A stretch of DNA of 33,728 nucleotides from Anaerolineae bacterium (lineage in GTDB: Bacteria; Chloroflexota; Anaerolineae; Anaerolineales; Villigracilaceae). Of this stretch, positions 29,811-33,728 are shown one piece after another. The stretch lies in assembly GCA_018645405.1 (NCBI GenBank), contig JABGOQ010000009.1:1-33728 (forward strand), in the 5' to 3' direction. The notes beneath the pieces were generated by a model. That model had not been told where the DNA came from. It saw only the letters and a list, made by a program, of their open reading frames with translations, and searched no databases. Position numbers and translations under genes: made by a program. Positions within the stretch are counted from its first letter, which is position 1. Every line of letters begins with the position of its first letter.

Positions 29811-32264
29811 ATGAAAGTTTTCATTTCATCCACTTATAAAGACTTGATCGACTATCGTGCTGCGGCAATTGAAGCTGTAGAGGGCACAAGTTATCAAGCA
29901 GTCAAAATGGAAGTCTTTGGTGCACGTTCAGAGGAACCTATAAAAGCCTGCCTCGACGAAATCGAAGAAAGCGATCTTTTCATTGGCATTTACGCCCATC
30001 GCTACGGATATGTTCCCAACGATGCTGATATTTCCATCACTGAGACGGAATACCTGCACGCAAAAAAACTCGACAGACCCATCTATTGCTTTGTTGTAGA
30101 TGAAGAGGAGCAACCCTGGCTGCCAAAATGGATCGAAGATGAACCTAGCAAATCAAAACTAAAGGGTTTCAAAAGCCGCATCCAAACTGACCACATCGTA
30201 GCCTTCTTCACAACAGCAGATGACTTAGGGATGAAAGTAGCAAACGCCCTCAGTCATTTCGTTGCAAACCATAAAACAATTCCCGATTCCCCAACCCCGG
30301 TATACGAAGCACCTAAACCCACAGGAAACACTCTCCCCAATCAATCCTACTTCTTCGGTCGCGCCAAAGAACTCGAAATCATCAAATCCGCCCTCTCTCC
30401 CGAATCGCGGACCTGGGGCGCGCTCATTGACGGACCCGGCGGCATCGGCAAGACTGCACTGGCTATCAAAGCTGCGCATGATGCCCCTGATGAACTCTTC
30501 GAGCGCAAGATCTTCATCACCGCAAAAGTACGTGATCTGACACCCACAGGCGAAAAGCCCCTGACCGACTTCACTCGCCCGACCTACCTTGCCATGCTCG
30601 ATGAACTGGGCAGAGAATTGGGCGAAGAGGGTATTGAAAAACTCCCGCCTGATGAGCGTCCTAATGAATTACGCCTCACGCTAGCCAGCAAAAACGTGCT
30701 GATTGTCTTCGACAATTTGGAAACCCTGCCTGAAGATGAGCGTGTGCGTTTATTTCAATTTCTCTCACGTTTACCCGAAGGGAATAAAGCCATCGTCACC
30801 AGCCGCCGCCGCAGTGACGTGGACGCGCGTATCGTTCGCCTCGACCGCCTGGCGCGCGACGAAGCTCTGCAACTGATCGCCGAACTCGCCCTAAAATACC
30901 CATGCCTAGCCCGCGCGAACGCAGAAGAACGCAACGAACTCTATGCCATCACGCAGGGCAACCCGCTCTTCATCCGCTGGATTGCAGGGCAGTTGGGGCG
31001 CGCAGGCTCACAATGCCGCAGCATCGCCGAAGCCTGTGAATTTATCGATAAGGCCCCCAAAGGCAATGACCCACTCGAATATATCTTCGGTGACCTGCTC
31101 AAAACCTTCACCGAAAATGAAACAAAAACCCTCGCCGCGTTGACCTATTTCACCCAACCCGCCAAACTGGCGTGGATCGCGCAAATGACCGACCTGCCTG
31201 AACGCGCGATTGAAACTGCCCTCGAGGATTTAACGGACCGCTCGATACTGATCTCTAATCTTGAATCTCGCACTTTCTTTTTACCCCCGCTGACCGCCAA
31301 ATTCATCCGCACGCGCCGCCCAGATGCCGTGACCCAGACAGGCGACACGCTCGTAAATCGCGCCTATGCCCTCGCCCTGCAACACGGCGGAGACACTAAC
31401 TATGAAGGTTTCCGTACACTGGACGCCGAATGGGACTTCGTCTCCGCCGCCCTGCCGCGCCTGCTGATAGGCGATAATTATCGTCTGCAATCGGTGTGTG
31501 ACCAACTCATGTTCTTCCTCGAATTCACAGGAAAGTGGGATGAAGAAATTTGGCTAAATGAGCAAGCCGAAGCTCGTGCCCTCGCCGCCGATGATAAAGA
31601 AAAAGCAGGTAGGCGGGCATATGATGCGGGATACACTTACTCCCTTCGCAACCAACCCGCCGAAGTGCTGGTGTGCGCCGAACGTGCCGCCGAGCACTGG
31701 CAGGAGAGCATCCCTAGCGACAAAGCGACTGCCATCCAGCTGCACGGACTCGGCCACAACCTGAACAAAAATTACCCCGCCGCCATCGCCGCCTACCACG
31801 AATCGCTGAAAATTTACCGTTCCATCTCCCCCGAAAGCGACAGTGTTTCCAACGTACTAAACGACTTGGCTGAAGCAGAACGTGCTAATAAAGACTACCC
31901 TGCCGCCGAGCGCGACTACCGCACAGCCCTGCGCATTGCAAAGAAAAAACATCTTCCATATCGTATAGCAGAGCAAATAGGCAATTCAGCAACCCTTGCC
32001 CTCGACCGTAAGCAATGGATAGAAGCCGAGACCCTCGCCCGCGAAGCCCTCGCACTGGCAGAAGAAATTTACCAGCAAGAATATATTGCACTGGATTGTC
32101 ACCGCATTGCCAAAGCCCTGCTCAAGCAAAACCGCAATCTTGAAGAAGCCATATCCCTCTCCCGCCGCGCCATCGAAATTTTCACGCGCTTGCGCCAACG
32201 AGATAATTTGCAAGAAACGCAGGAAACGCTGGCGGAGATCGAAAAAGCGCTGGATAAGAAATAA
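29811..32264 (+). CDS. DUF4062-STAND NTPase-TPR protein (putative defence or signalling sensor)
   Basis: 817 residues. DUF4062 at about 1-95 (VFISSTYKDLIDYR, then SDLFIGIYAHRYGYVP and SITETEYLHA). An NB-ARC/STAND ATPase follows, with FFGRAKELE at 181-189, Walker A GPGGIGKT at 208-215, Walker B NVLIVFDNLE at 295-304, an IVTSRRR sensor near 328-334 and GNPL at 383-386. The C-terminal third holds TPR-like helices (about 590-815, repeated A-x-x-x-Y/L-x-x-A-L patterns). STAND proteins assemble on sensing a ligand; bacterial forms with N-terminal effector-like domains are often anti-phage. DUF4062 is a suspected TIR-like effector or adaptor domain (family-level knowledge). GAGG stands before the ATG. 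It is divergent from the glycan locus and followed by its own terminator. Confidence 0.85.
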   Translation: MKVFISSTYKDLIDYRAAAIEAVEGTSYQAVKMEVFGARSEEPIKACLDEIEESDLFIGIYAHRYGYVPNDADISITETEYLHAKKLDRPIYCFVVDEEEQPWLPKWIEDEPSKSKLKGFKSRIQTDHIVAFFTTADDLGMKVANALSHFVANHKTIPDSPTPVYEAPKPTGNTLPNQSYFFGRAKELEIIKSALSPESRTWGALIDGPGGIGKTALAIKAAHDAPDELFERKIFITAKVRDLTPTGEKPLTDFTRPTYLAMLDELGRELGEEGIEKLPPDERPNELRLTLASKNVLIVFDNLETLPEDERVRLFQFLSRLPEGNKAIVTSRRRSDVDARIVRLDRLARDEALQLIAELALKYPCLARANAEERNELYAITQGNPLFIRWIAGQLGRAGSQCRSIAEACEFIDKAPKGNDPLEYIFGDLLKTFTENETKTLAALTYFTQPAKLAWIAQMTDLPERAIETALEDLTDRSILISNLESRTFFLPPLTAKFIRTRRPDAVTQTGDTLVNRAYALALQHGGDTNYEGFRTLDAEWDFVSAALPRLLIGDNYRLQSVCDQLMFFLEFTGKWDEEIWLNEQAEARALAADDKEKAGRRAYDAGYTYSLRNQPAEVLVCAERAAEHWQESIPSDKATAIQLHGLGHNLNKNYPAAIAAYHESLKIYRSISPESDSVSNVLNDLAEAERANKDYPAAERDYRTALRIAKKKHLPYRIAEQIGNSATLALDRKQWIEAETLAREALALAEEIYQQEYIALDCHRIAKALLKQNRNLEEAISLSRRAIEIFTRLRQRDNLQETQETLAEIEKALDKK

Positions 32265-32275
32265 GTTTTTGAGAG

Positions 32276-32307
32276 AACGGGACTTCGCATGAAGCCCGTT
32301 TTACTTT
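32276..32307 (+). terminator. Rho-independent terminator of the STAND gene
   Basis: AACGGG-A-CTTC-GCAT-GAAG-CCCGTT (32276-32300) folds as a 10-bp stem with one bulged A and is followed by a T-rich stretch (TTTTACTTT). It starts 12 bases after the stop codon. Confidence 0.75.
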
Positions 32308-32341
32308 AAATCTGCACCCTTCCTCGCTGTGCTAAAATCGC

Positions 32342-32354
32342 ATTAGCTTATCTG
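32342..32354 (+). repeat. 13-bp direct repeat ATTAGCTTATCTG, copy 1
   Basis: The same 13 bases occur at 33000-33012. Each copy precedes a small plus-strand reading frame by about 30-40 bases. Confidence 0.6.
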
Positions 32355-32379
32355 CTATCCCTATTATCTTGAGTACAGC

Positions 32380-32532
32380 ATGCCTGATAACCTTCATCAA
32401 TATCTTGAAGAGATGATCGAAAATGGCCAGGTGCGTCTTGGCGCTAGGGCCATCATCGTTAACTTGGAGCGTGATTTTTTACTTTATAATGACAGTATTA
32501 TCTCTCAGTCACCTCCCCCACTTCAGGTTTAA
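32380..32532 (+). CDS. Short frame resembling a truncated NUDIX hydrolase start
   Basis: 50 codons from ATG to TAA. The protein MPDNLHQYLEEM... continues VRLGARAIIVNLERDFLL, which looks like the first strand of NUDIX hydrolases (G-A-R-A-I-I-V-x-x-x-x-x-x-L-L), but the NUDIX box and the rest are missing. The last part, after FLLYNDSI, is not family-like. Either a decayed gene remnant or a chance frame. No strong ribosome site. Confidence 0.35.
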   Translation: MPDNLHQYLEEMIENGQVRLGARAIIVNLERDFLLYNDSIISQSPPPLQV

Positions 32533-32543
32533 GGGAAACAATA

Positions 32544-32984
32544 ATGAATGCTAAATATAAACATACCCAATTTGGCGCCTGGATGTTTGCTGTGTTTTTA
32601 GCAAGTGGAATTCTGATAGTGTCTATCGCATTGGAAATGATCGCGGAAGGCCGTTTGGGGTCTGCCATTTTCATGACATGCTTTTATCTTTTGGGAGTTG
32701 TCTTGTTCTACTCTTTTACGATAGAGATATCCAAAAGGAAGCTCAAATTCTGGTTTGGGATCGGTGTGGTTAGGAAGTCGGTTTTACTAAGCGAGATCGA
32801 GTCCACCCAGGAAGTGGTCAATCCTTGGTATTATTTTTGGGGTATCAAGTCCATTCCCGGAGGCTGGTTCTATGCGATCGCCCCAGGCCCTGCAGTGGAA
32901 ATCCTTCTCAAAAATGGCAAAATAATTCATCTTGGGACTGACCAGCCTGAACTATTAAAACAGGCCATTGATAGCGCAAAATAG
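32544..32984 (+). CDS. Small membrane protein with bacterial PH-like domain
   Basis: 146 residues. Two transmembrane helices at about 12-31 and 41-61 precede a cytoplasmic beta-rich part. The segment FTIEISKRKLKFWFGIGVVR, then the VLLSEIESTQEV strand, a VEILLKNGKIIHLGT strand pair and a final helix (PELLKQAIDSA), is the layout of bacterial PH-like (bPH/YdbT-like) domains. AAGGGAAACAATA precedes the ATG. No enzymatic motif seen; function unknown. It is followed after 64 bases by the HXXEE gene in the same direction. Confidence 0.65.
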   Translation: MNAKYKHTQFGAWMFAVFLASGILIVSIALEMIAEGRLGSAIFMTCFYLLGVVLFYSFTIEISKRKLKFWFGIGVVRKSVLLSEIESTQEVVNPWYYFWGIKSIPGGWFYAIAPGPAVEILLKNGKIIHLGTDQPELLKQAIDSAK

Positions 32985-32999
32985 CTGATTGACTTTTTT

Positions 33000-33012
33000 A
33001 TTAGCTTATCTG
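33000..33012 (+). repeat. 13-bp direct repeat ATTAGCTTATCTG, copy 2
   Basis: Exact second copy of 32342-32354, located 36 bases before the HXXEE gene start. Confidence 0.6.
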
Positions 33013-33048
33013 TTTTCCGCTTATCCTTTTTACAACAAGGAGTTACTC

Positions 33049-33657
33049 ATGACAATCTCTGAATACTACCAATGGCTCAAAAAAGATTGGGCAAAAGTGG
33101 GGCTGATTCTCTCAATCTTTTTGCTGGTTTTTCTTTTCGTTTTTGTACGCCAATCTGATTTCATCGTTTTTATCCTGCTGCTGCAAACGCCCCTCTATAT
33201 GCTCCACCAAACAGAAGAATATATTTTCCCTGGTGGATTCGGGAAATATTTCAACACCAAGATATTCAAGCTGGAAACAGAAGATAAACCCCTGGATGAG
33301 AACTTCATCTTCTTTGTGAATATCAGCCTGATCTGGGTCGCCCTGCCCGTCTTTGGGCTTATATCCACACTTGATTATCGCTTTGGATTGTGGATTCCCT
33401 ACTTTTCATTTTTTGCGGGCATTTCTCATATCATCTTGGCGATCAAGGCAAAGAAATTGTATAACCCAGGGTTGGTTGTGAGCCTTCTGATCAATATCCC
33501 GGTGGGGTTGTGGTCTGTTCTTTATTTGATCAATGAAGGCATTCTCTCAAGTTTTTTCTTGAATTATCATATTCTGATCGGGCTTGGGTTGAACGCAATG
33601 CTTCCTGTCATGGGAGTAATCTTGTTCAGGAATTATCAGAAGAAGATGGCAAAGTAA
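33049..33657 (+). CDS. HXXEE-domain membrane protein
   Basis: About 202 residues from the ATG at 33049, preceded by AAGGAG. PLYMLHQTEEYIFPGGFG contains the H-x-x-E-E motif that names the family, right after the first pair of transmembrane helices. Four or five more hydrophobic helices follow, with an HIILAIKAKKLYNPG loop and a C-terminal KK-rich end. HXXEE proteins are thought to be membrane-bound, possibly metal-dependent enzymes with an unknown reaction. A start 20 codons upstream has no ribosome site. The stop codon overlaps the ATG (TAATG) of another possible frame running off the window. Confidence 0.8.
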   Translation: MTISEYYQWLKKDWAKVGLILSIFLLVFLFVFVRQSDFIVFILLLQTPLYMLHQTEEYIFPGGFGKYFNTKIFKLETEDKPLDENFIFFVNISLIWVALPVFGLISTLDYRFGLWIPYFSFFAGISHIILAIKAKKLYNPGLVVSLLINIPVGLWSVLYLINEGILSSFFLNYHILIGLGLNAMLPVMGVILFRNYQKKMAK

Positions 33658-33725
33658 TGAAAAAAACTTACATTGACAATACCTTCGCCAATTATGGCGA
33701 AGCAAGCGGCAGTTTGGCAGAGTGA
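33657..33725 (+). other. Tiny frame overlapping the HXXEE stop codon, uncertain
   Basis: ATG overlaps the previous TAA (TAATG) and 22 codons follow before TGA; a new ATG begins at 33726, the window edge. CTTCGCC/GGCGAAG (33683-33702) can form a 7-bp hairpin. Too short to judge: either a leader peptide, a coupled start of a further gene, or noise. Confidence 0.2.
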
Positions 33726-33728
33726 ATG

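Overview
The window looks like a chromosomal accessory region of an uncultured Chloroflexota bacterium, most likely class Anaerolineae. This is an inference from the style of the proteins (ABC-exported surface glycan genes with SpsF, AAC(3) and DUF4910 enzymes) and from the many palindromic intergenic repeats. No rRNA or tRNA marker is present to prove it.

Layout. From about 29.7 kb down to 0.83 kb nearly everything is on the minus strand and reads as one long surface-glycan locus. It starts with a winged-helix regulator (29223-29681) that has a perfect 25-bp palindrome over its own promoter. Then come sugar-nucleotide enzymes (NAD epimerase, GDP-fucose synthase), the Wzm/Wzt ABC exporter, a class V aminotransferase, a capsule-type glycosyltransferase, a Pcs-like CDP-alcohol phosphatidyltransferase coupled to a methyltransferase, and PseB. 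These are followed by an SDR reductase, a NeuB-family synthase, a GT4 glycosyltransferase, a LapA-like membrane protein, an AAC(3)-type acetyltransferase, a DUF4910 aminopeptidase-like protein, an SpsF cytidylyltransferase, further glycosyltransferases, a sulfotransferase, a large GT-C-like membrane protein and a Gfo/Idh/MocA oxidoreductase. Together they would make nucleotide-activated deoxy sugars or a nonulosonic-acid-like sugar, assemble and decorate a glycan (sulfation, acetylation, methylation) and export it. A phosphoribosyltransferase with its own terminator (82-633) closes the left end.

Inserted accessory genes. Several non-glycan genes interrupt the locus: a SLATT membrane protein plus reverse transcriptase (7107-8996), a DUF3800 gene (4755-5570), a GxxExxY gene (26083-26484) and a four-helix-bundle gene broken by a TAG codon (27681-28091). 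On the right, on the plus strand, lie a large DUF4062-STAND-TPR protein (29811-32264) and small membrane proteins, one of the HXXEE family.

Most interesting point. The 193-base gap upstream of the SLATT-RT pair (8997-9189) is not empty. On the transcribed strand it can fold into a roughly 143-nt RNA closed by a perfect 11-bp stem (9178-9168 with 9046-9036), holding at least five hairpins, one of them GUAC-GAAA-GUAC with a GNRA tetraloop. This resembles the template or cofactor RNAs of retrons and defence-associated RTs. It makes a candidate SLATT-RT-ncRNA defence system.

A second theme is at least seven families of palindromic repeats lying between the glycan genes. They supply start-proximal and stop codons, and one family (TACGCAATACGTAATACG type) has been inserted in frame into two protein-coding genes.
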